From Micromonospora zingiberis (GTDB taxonomy: Bacteria; Actinomycetota; Actinomycetes; Mycobacteriales; Micromonosporaceae), in NCBI RefSeq assembly GCF_004331455.1, contig NZ_SJJR01000029.1, forward strand, positions 1 through 54,885: 54,885 bases of DNA. Direction: 5' to 3'. Made by a program: the position numbers and the translations under genes. Every line of letters starts with the position of its first letter. Within the stretch, counting starts at the first letter, position 1. Shown piece by piece: positions 33,914 through 43,846 of the stretch. The notes beneath the pieces were generated by a model. The model had not been told where the DNA came from. It did not search any database and worked only from the letters and a program-made list of their open reading frames with translations.

Positions 33914-35025
33914 GCCAGCACCTCGGCCAGCGGCAGGGTCGGTAGGTCGTGTGCCTCCGCGACCGGGCCGTACACGACCTGTCCGTCGTGCGTGTTCAGG
34001 CCCAGCGCCAGCGCCGGATCGCGGCGGGACGCCTCACGCCAGCCGTGGTTGGCCAGCTCCAGCGCGTACGGCAGGGTGACGTTGGTCAACGCGTACGTGC
34101 TGGTGTTCGGTACTGCGCCCGGCATGTTCGCCACGCAGTAGAAGATCGAGTTGTGCACGGTGTAGACGGGCTCGGCGTGCGTGGTGGGCCGCGAGTCCTC
34201 GAAGCAGCCGCCCTGGTCGATGGCGATGTCGACAAGCACGCTGCCGGGCTTCATCCGGGAGACCAACTCGTTGGAGATCAGCTTGGGGGCCTTCGCGCCG
34301 GGCACCAGTACCGCGCCGATGACCAGGTCCGCGTCCAGCACCGCCCGCTCGATCTCGTACGCGTTGGAGGCGACCGTCTGCAGGTGACCCCGGTAGATGG
34401 CGTCGGCCTGGCGCAGCCGGGCGACGTTCTTGTCCAGCAGCAGCACCTCGGACTGCAGGCCCAGGGCGATGGCGGCGGCGTTCATGCCGGAGACACCGGC
34501 ACCGATGACGACGGTCTTGGCCGCGTAGACGCCGGAGACACCGCCGGGCAGTACGCCCCGGCCACCGCCGGTACGCATCAGGTAGAAGGCGCCGACCTGC
34601 GGTGCGAGCCGGCCGGCCACCTCGGACATCGGGGCGAGCAGCGGCAGCGACCGGTCGGCCAGTTCCACGGTCTCGTACGCGATGCCGGTGACCTTGCGGT
34701 CGAGCAGCGCCTGGGTGCAGTCCCGGGACGCGGCCAGGTGCAGGTAGGTGAAGAGCACCTGCCCCTCGCGCATCCGGTGGTACTCCTCGGCGACCGGCTC
34801 CTTGACCTTGAGCACCAGGTCGGCGGCGTCCCACACCTCGTCGGCGGTGTCCAGGATCTTGGCGCCGGCCGCGGCGAACTCCTCGTCGGTGATGCTCGAC
34901 CCGAGCCCGGCGCCGGCCTCGACGAAGACCTGGTGACCACTGCGGGTGAACTCGTTGACGCCCGCGGGCGTGATCGCCACGCGGTACTCGTGGTTCTTGA
35001 CCTCGCGTGGGATACCGACCTTCAC
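33910..35025 (-). CDS. ald: Alanine dehydrogenase
   Basis: A 371-residue protein. KVGIPREVKNHEYRVAITP at the start, a KVKEP substrate motif, an NAD-binding VVIGAGVSGMNAA (about 172-184) and the C-terminal family consensus identify the enzyme, which converts L-alanine to pyruvate and ammonia using NAD. The gene starts after a long intergenic region and its stop overlaps xerD. Confidence 0.96.
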   Translation of the reverse strand: MKVGIPREVKNHEYRVAITPAGVNEFTRSGHQVFVEAGAGLGSSITDEEFAAAGAKILDTADEVWDAADLVLKVKEPVAEEYHRMREGQVLFTYLHLAASRDCTQALLDRKVTGIAYETVELADRSLPLLAPMSEVAGRLAPQVGAFYLMRTGGGRGVLPGGVSGVYAAKTVVIGAGVSGMNAAAIALGLQSEVLLLDKNVARLRQADAIYRGHLQTVASNAYEIERAVLDADLVIGAVLVPGAKAPKLISNELVSRMKPGSVLVDIAIDQGGCFEDSRPTTHAEPVYTVHNSIFYCVANMPGAVPNTSTYALTNVTLPYALELANHGWREASRRDPALALGLNTHDGQVVYGPVAEAHDLPTLPLAEVLA

Positions 35026-35349
35026 GATGCAGACACCTCTCTTCGCCGGACCGCTGCCCCGACTGCGCGGTGCGTGGTGGCCCCTTTGCCGCCACGGTCA
35101 ACCGGTCCCGTCGGCGGCAGTTTAAGCGGGCCCGCCCGGCGCCGGAGCCTGCACTGTGACACCCGGTCGGCGCGGACGTTGACGAAGTGTCAGGTGTGGC
35201 CCGGCCGCGGTCGGCACCCTCATCCTGGTCAACGGTAGTTCGCCTCGGCGCGACCGGTCCCCGACCCCCCGACGGGCACCGGCTGCGCCGGCACCGGAGG
35301 ACGACGGGGGCCGGGCGGATCACCGCCCGGCCCCCGTCAGGTGTCCCGG
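35026..35349. other. ald promoter region and facing terminator
   Basis: It holds the ald upstream region, in which TGAC-n5-GTCA (35180-35192) is a small dyad that could bind a regulator, and the terminator at 35304-35337 of the gene cluster to its right. No gene seen. Confidence 0.45.
35304..35337 (-). terminator. Terminator after the NUDIX gene
   Basis: Perfect 14-bp GC arms (35304-35317 and 35324-35337) with a 6-nt loop, 12 bp past the NUDIX stop on the minus strand. Confidence 0.8.
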
Positions 35350-35955
35350 TCAGCCCGGCAGCGGGCTGTCCGCGCGGCGCAGCACCGACCAGCCGGCGTC
35401 GCGGGCCCGGGCGGCGGCGAGCAGCCCGGCCACACAGGACGCGTTGGTGATCTCACCGGCCAGCACCATGCCCACCGCCTCGTCCAGGTCGATCCGGACG
35501 ATCTGCAGGTCGGCCTCCTCGTCGTGCCGGGCGTGGCGTTGCTGCGCCGGCACGTCGGTGAGGTCCCGGGCCAGGAAGACCCGCACCAGTTCGTTGGTGA
35601 ACCCGGGCGAGCTGTGCAGGTCGACCAGGACGTCGAACCGGCCGGCGGTGAGATCGACCTCCTCGGCCAACTCCCGTGCCGCCGTCACCGCCGGATCCTC
35701 GCCGGTCACGTCGGTCAGCCCGGCCGGCAGCTCCCACAGTCGCCGGCCGACCGGCTGGCGGTACTGCCGGATCAACACCACCTGACCGGCGTCGTCCAGC
35801 GCCACCACCGCCACCGCACCGACGTGCCGGACCAGGTCACGGGTGGCGGTCCCGCCACCGGGCATGGTCACCTGCTCGGAGACCACCTCGAAGATCCGGC
35901 CCCGGTAGCGGACCTCGCGGGAGCGCACCTCGTAGCGGTGCTCGACTCCGCTCAC
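35350..35955 (-). CDS. NUDIX hydrolase, ADP-ribose pyrophosphatase type
   Basis: A 201-residue protein. The NUDIX box lies in the region GLTDVTGEDPAVTAARELAE plus EVDL, giving the R-E-L-x-E-E core. RQYRQPVGRRLWELPAG and the preceding strand are typical of ADP-ribose pyrophosphatases. GTG at 35955 overlaps the pyrG stop (GTGA). The exact substrate is not shown by sequence. Confidence 0.9.
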   Translation of the reverse strand: MSGVEHRYEVRSREVRYRGRIFEVVSEQVTMPGGGTATRDLVRHVGAVAVVALDDAGQVVLIRQYRQPVGRRLWELPAGLTDVTGEDPAVTAARELAEEVDLTAGRFDVLVDLHSSPGFTNELVRVFLARDLTDVPAQQRHARHDEEADLQIVRIDLDEAVGMVLAGEITNASCVAGLLAAARARDAGWSVLRRADSPLPG

Positions 35956-37685
35956 GACGCCGACGCGGCCGACGCGGCGGTGCCGTTGCGGGTGGCCCGC
36001 TCGGCGGCATCCAGGTCGACCGGCAGCTGGTCGGCCCGGGAGTACGCCACCGCGGCCTGCACGAAGGCTGCGAACAGCGGATGGGGACGGGTCGGGCGGC
36101 TCTTGAGCTCCGGGTGCGCCTGGGTGGCCACGAAGAACGGGTGCAACTCGCGGTCCAGCTCGACGAACTCGACCAACCGTCCGTCCGGCGAGGTGCCGGA
36201 GATCCACAGCCCGGCCTTGGTCAACTGGTCGCGGTAGGCGTTGTTCACCTCGTACCGGTGCCGGTGCCGCTCGCTGATCTCGGTGCTGCCGTACGCCTCG
36301 GCCACGATCGAACCCTCGGCGAGCGTCGCCGGGTACGCACCCAGCCGCATGGTGCCGCCCAGGTCGCCCTTGCCGGCCACGATGTCCTCCTGGTCGGCCA
36401 TGGTGGCGATGACCGGGTGCACGGCCTCGGCGTCGAACTCCACCGAGTTGGCGCCGTCCAGCCCGGCCAGGTGCCGGGCCACCTCGATGGTCATGCACTG
36501 CAGGCCGAGGCAGAGCCCGAGCAGCGGGATGCCGTTCTCCCGGGCGTACCGGGCGGTGCCGATCTTGCCTTCGATGCCACGGACGCCGAACCCACCGGGG
36601 ATCACGATGCCGTCGACGCCGGCCAGGGCCGCTGCCGCGCCGGCCGCCGTGACGCAGTCGTCGCTGGGTACCCAGCGCAGCTGCACCCGGGCCCGGTGAC
36701 CGAAGCCGGCCGCCCGGATCGCCTCGCTGACCGACAGGTACGCGTCGGGCAGGTCGACGTACTTGCCGACAAGCGCGACGGTGATGCTGCGCTGCGGCTG
36801 GTGCACCCGCTCCAGCAGGTCGTCCCAGCCGTCCCAGTCCACGTCCCGGAAGGAGAGCCCGAGGCGGCGCACCACGTACGCGTCGAGGCCCTCCCGGTGC
36901 AGCACCTTCGGGATGTCGTAGATGCTGGGCGCGTCCGGGGCGGCGATGACCGCCTCGGCGTCGACGTCGCAGTAGAGCGACAGCTTGTGCTTGAGCTTGT
37001 CCGGGATCTCCCGGTCCGAGCGGCAGACGATGGCGTCGGGCTGGATACCGATGTTGCGCAACTGCGCCACCGAGTGCTGCGTCGGCTTGGTCTTCAGCTC
37101 GCCGGAGGGCGCCAGGTACGGCACCAGCGACACGTGCAGGTAGAAGCAGTTGTCCCGGCCCAGGTCGTGGCGGACCTGCCGGATCGCCTCCAGGAACGGC
37201 AGCGACTCGATGTCGCCGACCGTGCCACCCACCTCGGTGATCACCACGTCCGGGGTACGGCCGTCGTCGTCCGGGTCGGCCATCGCCAGGATCCGCGACT
37301 TGATCTCGTTGGTGATGTGCGGGATCACCTGGACGGTGTCGCCCAGGTACTCGCCACGCCGCTCCTTGGCGATCACGTCGGAGTAGATCTGGCCGGTGGT
37401 GACGTTCGCCTTGCCGGACAGAGCCCGGTCCAGGAAACGCTCGTAGTGACCCACGTCGAGGTCGGTCTCGGCGCCGTCCTCGGTGACGAAGACCTCGCCG
37501 TGCTGGAACGGGTTCATCGTGCCCGGGTCCACGTTGAGGTAGGGGTCGAGCTTCTGCATCACCACCCGAAGCCCCCGCGCGGTGAGCAGGTTGCCGAGGC
37601 TGGAGGCGGTCAGCCCTTTACCCAGCGAGGAGGCAACGCCTCCGGTGACGAAAATGTGCCTGGTCGTCCGTGCTGTAGGGGCCAA
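35952..37685 (-). CDS. pyrG: CTP synthase
   Basis: A 577-residue protein. The N-terminal amidoligase domain begins HIFVTGGVASSLGKGLTASS, and the C-terminal glutaminase domain has the nucleophile in LGLCLGLQC and the HPE motif in QAHPEL. It converts UTP to CTP with glutamine as nitrogen donor. TTG start at 37685 with GGGAG upstream. Confidence 0.97.
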   Translation of the reverse strand: MAPTARTTRHIFVTGGVASSLGKGLTASSLGNLLTARGLRVVMQKLDPYLNVDPGTMNPFQHGEVFVTEDGAETDLDVGHYERFLDRALSGKANVTTGQIYSDVIAKERRGEYLGDTVQVIPHITNEIKSRILAMADPDDDGRTPDVVITEVGGTVGDIESLPFLEAIRQVRHDLGRDNCFYLHVSLVPYLAPSGELKTKPTQHSVAQLRNIGIQPDAIVCRSDREIPDKLKHKLSLYCDVDAEAVIAAPDAPSIYDIPKVLHREGLDAYVVRRLGLSFRDVDWDGWDDLLERVHQPQRSITVALVGKYVDLPDAYLSVSEAIRAAGFGHRARVQLRWVPSDDCVTAAGAAAALAGVDGIVIPGGFGVRGIEGKIGTARYARENGIPLLGLCLGLQCMTIEVARHLAGLDGANSVEFDAEAVHPVIATMADQEDIVAGKGDLGGTMRLGAYPATLAEGSIVAEAYGSTEISERHRHRYEVNNAYRDQLTKAGLWISGTSPDGRLVEFVELDRELHPFFVATQAHPELKSRPTRPHPLFAAFVQAAVAYSRADQLPVDLDAAERATRNGTAASAASAS

Positions 37686-37823
37686 GGCCTGCTCCCGTGT
37701 CGTCCGTCGCGGTCGTGCAGACCGCCGAGCCGATCAGCGAAGTGATCACGCGATCCACGGGATTCCACGGTAACACCTCCCCGACGCGACGCCGGTGCCG
37801 CACCCGAGGTGGGCGTCTCCGGC

Positions 37824-40106
37824 TCACCCGGTCGCGACCTCGGCCGATGACCGGACCGCCCGGCCACGCTCCCGTCCGGGCTCCTCCGGCGGCCCGCCCC
37901 CCGTCGTCGGGGCGGCGGCGCTGCGGCGTGCCTCGTCCGGATCGGCAGCGGCCGCGCGGGCCGTCGGGTCGTCGGCCGGCCCCGCGTCCTGCGGTCGTTC
38001 GGTGCCCGGCCGGGTCCGGTCCGCGGCGTGGTCGAGCACCCGCAGCGCGGACAGCGCCGCCATCGGCACCACCACCGCCGCGGCCGCGCCGGCCACGTCC
38101 AGCGCCACGGCGCCCAGCACACCACCGATCCCGACGGCCACACCGGTACCCGCCATCGCCGCACGGATCGCCGGGTAGATCCCGAACAGCCGCATCAGGC
38201 CGCCCCACGGTTGCAGCAGGGCGAACCACAGCAGCAGCGCCCCGACCAGGGCCAGCACGGTCAGCGGACTGTTGACCAGGGTCTGGAAGCTCGACGCGCT
38301 GGACCGCTGCACCGTCAGCCCGCCGGTGCCGTCGCCCAACGCGGCGAGGAACCGGCCCAGACTCCCCCGCTCCCCCGGCGAGCGGCCCAGGTCCACCACC
38401 GCGAAGCCGACCGTGACCGCCAGCCCGGCCATCGCCGCCCAGGCCAGCCGGGTCAGGGTCAGCCAGCCGCCGGCACTGATCGCCGCGGCCACGCTCACCC
38501 CGGCGGTGAGCGCGATCGCGCCGATCGAGTCGGCGCCGAGATACGGGCTGCCGACCACCACCACGGCAGCGCCACCGATCGTCACCATCACCATCGGCCG
38601 CCAGCCGCGGCGTACCTGCTGGGCCAGCCACCCCGCACTCAACAGGGCAGCGGCGACGAACACGCCGAGCCCCACCGTGCCGAGCCCGGCGTACCGGCCA
38701 CCCTCCAACGCGGAGTAGCCGACCACACCGTTGAGCTGAAGACGGGCGCCGGTGACCACATCCAGCCCGACCGCCAGCGTGGTCAGCCCGGCCACCGCAC
38801 CGAGCGGGCCGAGGGTGGTGCGGTACCCCGGCGCGAGCCGCACCAACAACGTCGCGGCGGCCAGCAACGCGGCCGTCAGGCCGGCGAAGGTGACGGCCGG
38901 GTAGGTGTTACGCCACCAGGGCACCGCCTCGGCCAGCAGCGCCGCCGGCATCGCCAGGGCAGCGGCGACCAGCAGCAACTCCACCGTCGCCACCACCCGC
39001 CGGGACACCGGCTTCGGACCGTACGGCCCGGCGCGCCGGCGGGCCCGGCGCAGCAGCGGCAGCACCGCCACGGCCAACGCCACCTGGACGGCCGCCAGCA
39101 GGGTGAAGAACCCACCGGCGACCTCCCGCTGGGCGGCGGCCTCCCGGTCGGCATCGGCGGGCTCGGCGATCGCGGCGGACAGATCGTCCGGCCGACCACC
39201 GACCGACTCGGCGGGCCGGCCGAGGAACGGCCGGTCCGGCATCGGACGTCCCAACGCCGTCAGCGCGGTCGGCGCGATGTCGATCAGTTGCAGATAACCT
39301 CGCCGACCGGTGGTGGGCGAGGTCAACCAACCGTTCTCCCAACCCGGACCGTCGGCGACGGCGACGTGCAGCCGGGAGGGCCGGTGCGTGTCGGAGACCC
39401 CGGCCACGATCACCAACGAATTCGGTGGCCGCGCGGCCAGCACCCGGGCCAGTTGTGCGTCGGCGTCGCCGGCCGCTGCCGCCCGCTCGGCCGGATCCTC
39501 ACCGGCGACCGTGCCAAGGTCGACGATGCTGAGCACACAGGAACCGAGCAGCCCGGCCGGATCCGCCGGCAGCGTCGGCTCGTACCGGTCGACCCGGCCG
39601 AACGGCCGGGCAGCGGCCACCGCGGCCCCCGGACCCACCGCCACCGAACACCGGACCGACTCCGACAACGCGCCCGGTACGGTGCCCCACGGCAGCCGAT
39701 CCTGGTTGTGCAGGACGACGCTCTCCTGCTCCGGCAGGTTCGCACCGATCCGGTCGGGCTGCTCCACCGTCACCTCGGCCGGCGGGCACTCGCCGCCCGG
39801 CCGGGCGCTGGTCCACCCGGCGAAGCTGCCCGCACCCAGGGTCAACCACCCGTCCAACGGGCAGGTGGGCCGGTAGGCGGACCGCACCGACAGCGACCCG
39901 ATCGAACCGTCCCGGGCCATCTGCCACAGCGTGGGCGTACGTTGCGGATCTACATCGTCCCAGCGCAGCCCGGCCACCCCGACCAGCACCACGTAGTCGG
40001 CGCTGGGTCGCGGCGGCGGCGTACCCGGCCCGGCCGCCAACGCGAAGATGCCCACCACCACCACGACCAGGGTGAGCAGGATCGGAGCGACTCGCCGCAG
40101 CATCAC
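37824..40106 (-). CDS. Membrane protein with an alkaline-phosphatase-like extracellular domain
   Basis: A 760-residue protein. One N-terminal helix (7-25), an exported domain (about 35-310) resembling the phosphatase/sulfatase fold (YVVLVGVAGLRWDDV, PTLWQMARDGS, DIAPTALTALGRP near its end), then about 10 helices (about 325-690) and a charged tail. It overlaps the glycosyltransferase stop by GTGA. Its place next to lipid-carrier and flippase genes suggests a role in cell-envelope polymer handling; the reaction is unknown. Confidence 0.75.
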   Translation of the reverse strand: MMLRRVAPILLTLVVVVVGIFALAAGPGTPPPRPSADYVVLVGVAGLRWDDVDPQRTPTLWQMARDGSIGSLSVRSAYRPTCPLDGWLTLGAGSFAGWTSARPGGECPPAEVTVEQPDRIGANLPEQESVVLHNQDRLPWGTVPGALSESVRCSVAVGPGAAVAAARPFGRVDRYEPTLPADPAGLLGSCVLSIVDLGTVAGEDPAERAAAAGDADAQLARVLAARPPNSLVIVAGVSDTHRPSRLHVAVADGPGWENGWLTSPTTGRRGYLQLIDIAPTALTALGRPMPDRPFLGRPAESVGGRPDDLSAAIAEPADADREAAAQREVAGGFFTLLAAVQVALAVAVLPLLRRARRRAGPYGPKPVSRRVVATVELLLVAAALAMPAALLAEAVPWWRNTYPAVTFAGLTAALLAAATLLVRLAPGYRTTLGPLGAVAGLTTLAVGLDVVTGARLQLNGVVGYSALEGGRYAGLGTVGLGVFVAAALLSAGWLAQQVRRGWRPMVMVTIGGAAVVVVGSPYLGADSIGAIALTAGVSVAAAISAGGWLTLTRLAWAAMAGLAVTVGFAVVDLGRSPGERGSLGRFLAALGDGTGGLTVQRSSASSFQTLVNSPLTVLALVGALLLWFALLQPWGGLMRLFGIYPAIRAAMAGTGVAVGIGGVLGAVALDVAGAAAAVVVPMAALSALRVLDHAADRTRPGTERPQDAGPADDPTARAAAADPDEARRSAAAPTTGGGPPEEPGRERGRAVRSSAEVATG

Positions 40107-41233
40107 CGACGTCCCGTCGACGCGTCGGCGTCCGGCACGGCCAGTTCGGCGTAGAGCGCGACCAGTTGGGCGACGGTGTCCGTCTCGGTGGGCCAGGTCG
40201 CCGCCCGCGCCGCACCACGCCGCCCCAACTCGGCGCGGCCCTGGTCGTCGTCGAGCAGGTGGCGTACCGCCTGCTCGACCGCGTCGACGTCGCCCGGTGG
40301 CACCAGCACCGCCGCGTCGCCGACCAGGTCCGGCAGCCCACCCACCGCGGTGGCCACCAGCGGTACGCCGGCCCGCAGCGCCTCCTGCGCGAACAACTGA
40401 CGCGCCTCCCAGTCGCTGGTCACCACGGCCAGATCCGCGCCCGCGAGCAGGTCCGCAACGTCGGTGCGGTGCCCGAGCAGGGTGACCGGCGCGCGAGCGG
40501 CGCTGACCCGGGCAGCCAACGGCAGGTAGGCCGGTCCACTGCCGGCGATCACCACGACCGGCGGCGGGGTGCGATCACGCCACCGCGCCGCCGCGTCGAT
40601 CAGCACGTCGTACCGCTTCTGCGGGTGCAACCGGCCCACCGAGAGGATCAACGGCTGGTTGGCGGCCACGGCGAACTCGGCGCGTACGGCGGCGCGTCCC
40701 CGACGCGGCGCGGGCAGCACCGGGGCGGCGACCGGAGCGAGCCGGGCATCCTGCGCACCGAGGGCCGCCGCACGCTCGACCAGATCGGCGGAGGCACCGA
40801 GGGCGACCCGGGCACCCCGGGCGACGACCCGCTCGACCAGCCGGGACAGCCCGCCCCGCAACCCGCCGACAAGCACCGCGTTGTGCCAGGTGACCACGAG
40901 TGGCGCCGCCGGCCGGGCCAGCACCGCCACCAGGCCGGCACGCAGTCCGTGCGCGTGCAGGACCCGGACCTGCTCGGCAGCGAGCACCCGGCGCAACTCG
41001 CCGACCGCCCGCGCGTCAGCGGGGGTGGGGCTCGCCGAAATCTCCACCGCCGCGAACCGGGCACCGGCTGCCACGAAGTCGAACTGATCCTGCGTCGCCG
41101 CCGGCCCGCAGACCAGCACCGACTGCCCCGCGTCGGTCAACCCGCGAGCCAGCGCCCGCACATGCTGCCCGACACCGCCGGTGCTGGAGGCGAGCAGCAG
41201 CACCACCGTGCCCGTCCGCTCAGGCGTGGCCAC
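40103..41233 (-). CDS. Family 4 glycosyltransferase
   Basis: A 376-residue GT-B enzyme. A Gly-rich STGGVGQHV loop near the N-terminus, and in the C-terminal half PLILSVGRLHPQKRYDVLI, VVIAGSGPAYLPL, VTLLGHRTDV and the EALRAGVPLVATAVGGLPDLV donor-sugar motif. It transfers a sugar to an envelope acceptor; donor and acceptor unknown. GTG at 41233, 7 bp after the MurJ stop. Confidence 0.9.
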   Translation of the reverse strand: MATPERTGTVVLLLASSTGGVGQHVRALARGLTDAGQSVLVCGPAATQDQFDFVAAGARFAAVEISASPTPADARAVGELRRVLAAEQVRVLHAHGLRAGLVAVLARPAAPLVVTWHNAVLVGGLRGGLSRLVERVVARGARVALGASADLVERAAALGAQDARLAPVAAPVLPAPRRGRAAVRAEFAVAANQPLILSVGRLHPQKRYDVLIDAAARWRDRTPPPVVVIAGSGPAYLPLAARVSAARAPVTLLGHRTDVADLLAGADLAVVTSDWEARQLFAQEALRAGVPLVATAVGGLPDLVGDAAVLVPPGDVDAVEQAVRHLLDDDQGRAELGRRGAARAATWPTETDTVAQLVALYAELAVPDADASTGRR

Positions 41234-41240
41234 CGGTTCA

Positions 41241-42899
41241 TCACTCCTTACCGTCGCTCTGGTCCGGAGGGCTTCCGTCCTGCGGCCTACCCGGTGCGCG
41301 GGCCCGCAGACGTCGGCGTAGCCCGGCCAGCACCGGACGTACGTCGCGCCGGTCGACCAACCAGACCACGCCGAGGAACACGACGCCGACCAAGGCTCCG
41401 GACAGCATGCCCTGCGCCAGCGTCATCCACCGCGCCGGGGTGCCGTCCCCGAACTCCAGCAGCCGCAGCAGGCCCAGCGCGCTCAACGCTCCCGCCGTGG
41501 CGCCGAGCAGTCCCGCGCCGGCGGCCCGCGCGGCACCGGCCAGCGCCGCCCGCCCGGCCGAGCGGCGCACGGCGACCAGCAGCAGCCCGCCGAGCAGCAG
41601 CATGCCCGCCGAGTTGGCCAGCGCCACGGCCAGCGCCCGGTCGGCCACCGGAAGCAGCGCCGACAACGGCAACAGGGCCAACGGAACCGCCAGCCAACCG
41701 ACACTGATGGCGGCGGTGGCCGACCGGGTCGCCCCCCGGGCGTACAGGGCCCGGGAGAGCACCGCGAACAGCCCGTACCCGAGCAGCCCGGGAGCGTAGC
41801 CGGCGATGGCGGCGGCGGTGGCGTCGGCGGTGAGCGGGAAGAACCGCCCGATCGGCCCGGCGGCGCCGACGAGCACCGCGGCACCGAGGAAGCTGAGCAG
41901 CAGCACCCCGCGCAGGGTCGCCGACAGGGTGTCCCGGTAGGTCCGCTCGTCGCCGCCGGCCGAGGCCGCGGCGAGGGTCGGGTACGCGGCGGTGGCCAGC
42001 GGCACCGCCAGCACCGCCCAGGGCAACAGGTAGAAGGTCTGGGCGAGGTTGAACACCTGGGGTGCCTCGGTGAGACCGCCGGCGATCCGGTTGAGGCTCA
42101 CCGCCAGCGCCACCTGTTGGGCGGTGACCGTCACGATCCCGGCCACGGCCAGGCCACCCACCCGCGCCCGGGCGTCGGCGGCGAAGGCGTACCCGGGGCG
42201 CGGCCTCAGCCGCAGCCGGCGGATCGGGATCAGCAGCGACAGGGACAGCACCACCACACCGAGGGTGGTGCCCCCGGACAGGATCAACTCGGCGCCGCGA
42301 CCGGCCTGCGCCACGCTCGCCCCCGGCCCCGCGACGCCCACGAAGACCAGGTACACGACGATCACCGTGAGACTGGACAGCAGCGGCGCGATCACCGGCC
42401 AGGCGAACCGGCGATGCGCCTGGAGCACCCCGGTGAGCACGATGCCGATGCCGTACAGCGGCAGCTGCGGCGCGAAGACCCGCAACATCCGGGCCCCCGC
42501 CGCGAGTTCCTCCGGCGACCGGTGGCCAGCCATCAGCGACATCACCGGGCCGGCGCACAGGGCGAGCAGCACCGCCAACGGCACCAGCAGGGTCACCGTC
42601 CAGGTCAGCAGCGCGCCGGTGGTGGCCGTCACCGCCTGCCGGTCGCCGGCCGCGACCGCCCCGGCGAGCAGCGGTACCACCAGGCTGGCCAGCGCTCCAC
42701 CGGCAACGATCTCGAAGATGATGTTGGGGATGGCGTTGGCCAGGACGTACATCGCGCCCAGGTCGCTGTCCTGCACCACCCAGGTGAACACGGCCGTACG
42801 CCCGAACCCGGCCAACCGGCTGAGCACGGTGAGTGCGGCGATGAGCGCGGCGGCCGAGGCCACCCGGCCGGCGCCGGCGAGGGGTGCCGGTCTGGTCAC
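41241..42899 (-). CDS. MurJ/MviN-like lipid flippase
   Basis: A 552-residue protein with about 14 hydrophobic helices. VLSRLAGFGRTAVFTW, NAIPNIIFEIVAGGALAS and FAPQLPLYGIGIVLTGVLQA (split) are MOP-superfamily MurJ signatures. It probably flips a polyprenol-linked sugar. Between glycosyltransferase and MraY-like genes, it may serve a polymer other than, or as well as, peptidoglycan. The start is uncertain; GTG 42899 lies 2 nt after the upstream stop. Confidence 0.88.
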   Translation of the reverse strand: MTRPAPLAGAGRVASAAALIAALTVLSRLAGFGRTAVFTWVVQDSDLGAMYVLANAIPNIIFEIVAGGALASLVVPLLAGAVAAGDRQAVTATTGALLTWTVTLLVPLAVLLALCAGPVMSLMAGHRSPEELAAGARMLRVFAPQLPLYGIGIVLTGVLQAHRRFAWPVIAPLLSSLTVIVVYLVFVGVAGPGASVAQAGRGAELILSGGTTLGVVVLSLSLLIPIRRLRLRPRPGYAFAADARARVGGLAVAGIVTVTAQQVALAVSLNRIAGGLTEAPQVFNLAQTFYLLPWAVLAVPLATAAYPTLAAASAGGDERTYRDTLSATLRGVLLLSFLGAAVLVGAAGPIGRFFPLTADATAAAIAGYAPGLLGYGLFAVLSRALYARGATRSATAAISVGWLAVPLALLPLSALLPVADRALAVALANSAGMLLLGGLLLVAVRRSAGRAALAGAARAAGAGLLGATAGALSALGLLRLLEFGDGTPARWMTLAQGMLSGALVGVVFLGVVWLVDRRDVRPVLAGLRRRLRARAPGRPQDGSPPDQSDGKE

Positions 42900-42900
42900 G

Positions 42901-43767
42901 TCAGTCCGGGCGACGGCCCAGCGCGTCGAGTTCACGCAGCCCCGGCGTATTCGCGATGACCTGCGTGAAACTGACCTTCTCGCTGGCCGCGGTCAGCCCG
43001 GCGAGCACCGCGAGCAGGGCGGCGCGACCGGCCGGACCGGTGCGGGCGGCCAACGCCACGCCGAGCACGGCACCGAGGGCGTTCGCGCCGCTGTCGCCGA
43101 GCATCACGTCCTCGTTCAGGTCGGCGGGGAGCAGCCCGGCCGTGGCACCGACCGCCCCGGCGGCGATCCCACCCTGCCGGCCCGTGGCCAGCGGCACGCC
43201 GAGCAGCAGACCGGACTTCAACGCCCGGCCCGGCCGCAGGTCGAGCAGGTTGAGCAGGTTGGCGGTGCCGGCCACCACCCCCGCGCCGAGCAGCACGTCG
43301 ACACCGCGGCCCAGCGGACCCTGCCGGCGTCGGGCCCGGTGCCCGGCCACGACCGGGTCCGCGGCCAGCAGCGTGGCGGCGCCCAGACCCGCCGCACCCA
43401 CACCGATGATCTTGATGAGGCCGGCGGTGACCCGGCCCTGCCGCAGCGCCGCGAGGTGCCCCGCGAAGCCCTTGTACGCCTTCTGCTCCGGCCGGGCGCC
43501 GACCACGTCGTCGTACAGCCCCACGGCACCGGCACCGAGCCCCGCCACCAGGGTGGCCGCCCCGGCCGGCACGCTCGCCGCACCGCAGGCCGCCGCACCG
43601 CTGGCGCCCGCCGCGAGCGCCGGCCCGGCGGCCAGGGTGACCGTACGGCCACGAAAGTTGGTCCGCTCCAGTCCGGCCCCGGCCGGGGAGGTCCGCACCT
43701 GCCGCAACGCATACCGGGCGGCAGCCGCCCCGACACCCACCACCAGCAGTCGACCGAGGATCGTCAC
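42901..43767 (-). CDS. MraY/WecA-like phospho-sugar transferase
   Basis: A 288-residue membrane protein. GLYDDVVG with a following KGFAGHL, NLLNLLDLRPGRALK and VMLGDSGANALG match the three Asp-bearing motifs of polyprenol-phosphate sugar-1-phosphate transferases, though NLLDLRPG departs from the usual NxxDGxDG. It would start a lipid-linked precursor for the neighbouring glycosyltransferase and flippase. It is not the main mraY of the division cluster by context. Confidence 0.8.
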   Translation of the reverse strand: MTILGRLLVVGVGAAAARYALRQVRTSPAGAGLERTNFRGRTVTLAAGPALAAGASGAAACGAASVPAGAATLVAGLGAGAVGLYDDVVGARPEQKAYKGFAGHLAALRQGRVTAGLIKIIGVGAAGLGAATLLAADPVVAGHRARRRQGPLGRGVDVLLGAGVVAGTANLLNLLDLRPGRALKSGLLLGVPLATGRQGGIAAGAVGATAGLLPADLNEDVMLGDSGANALGAVLGVALAARTGPAGRAALLAVLAGLTAASEKVSFTQVIANTPGLRELDALGRRPD

Positions 43768-43846
43768 GCCGCCGCCTCGCTACGCACGCTCACACGGCCC
43801 TCCTGCCCATCGGCGGATTCAAATCGGACACCGGGGTGCACCCGGC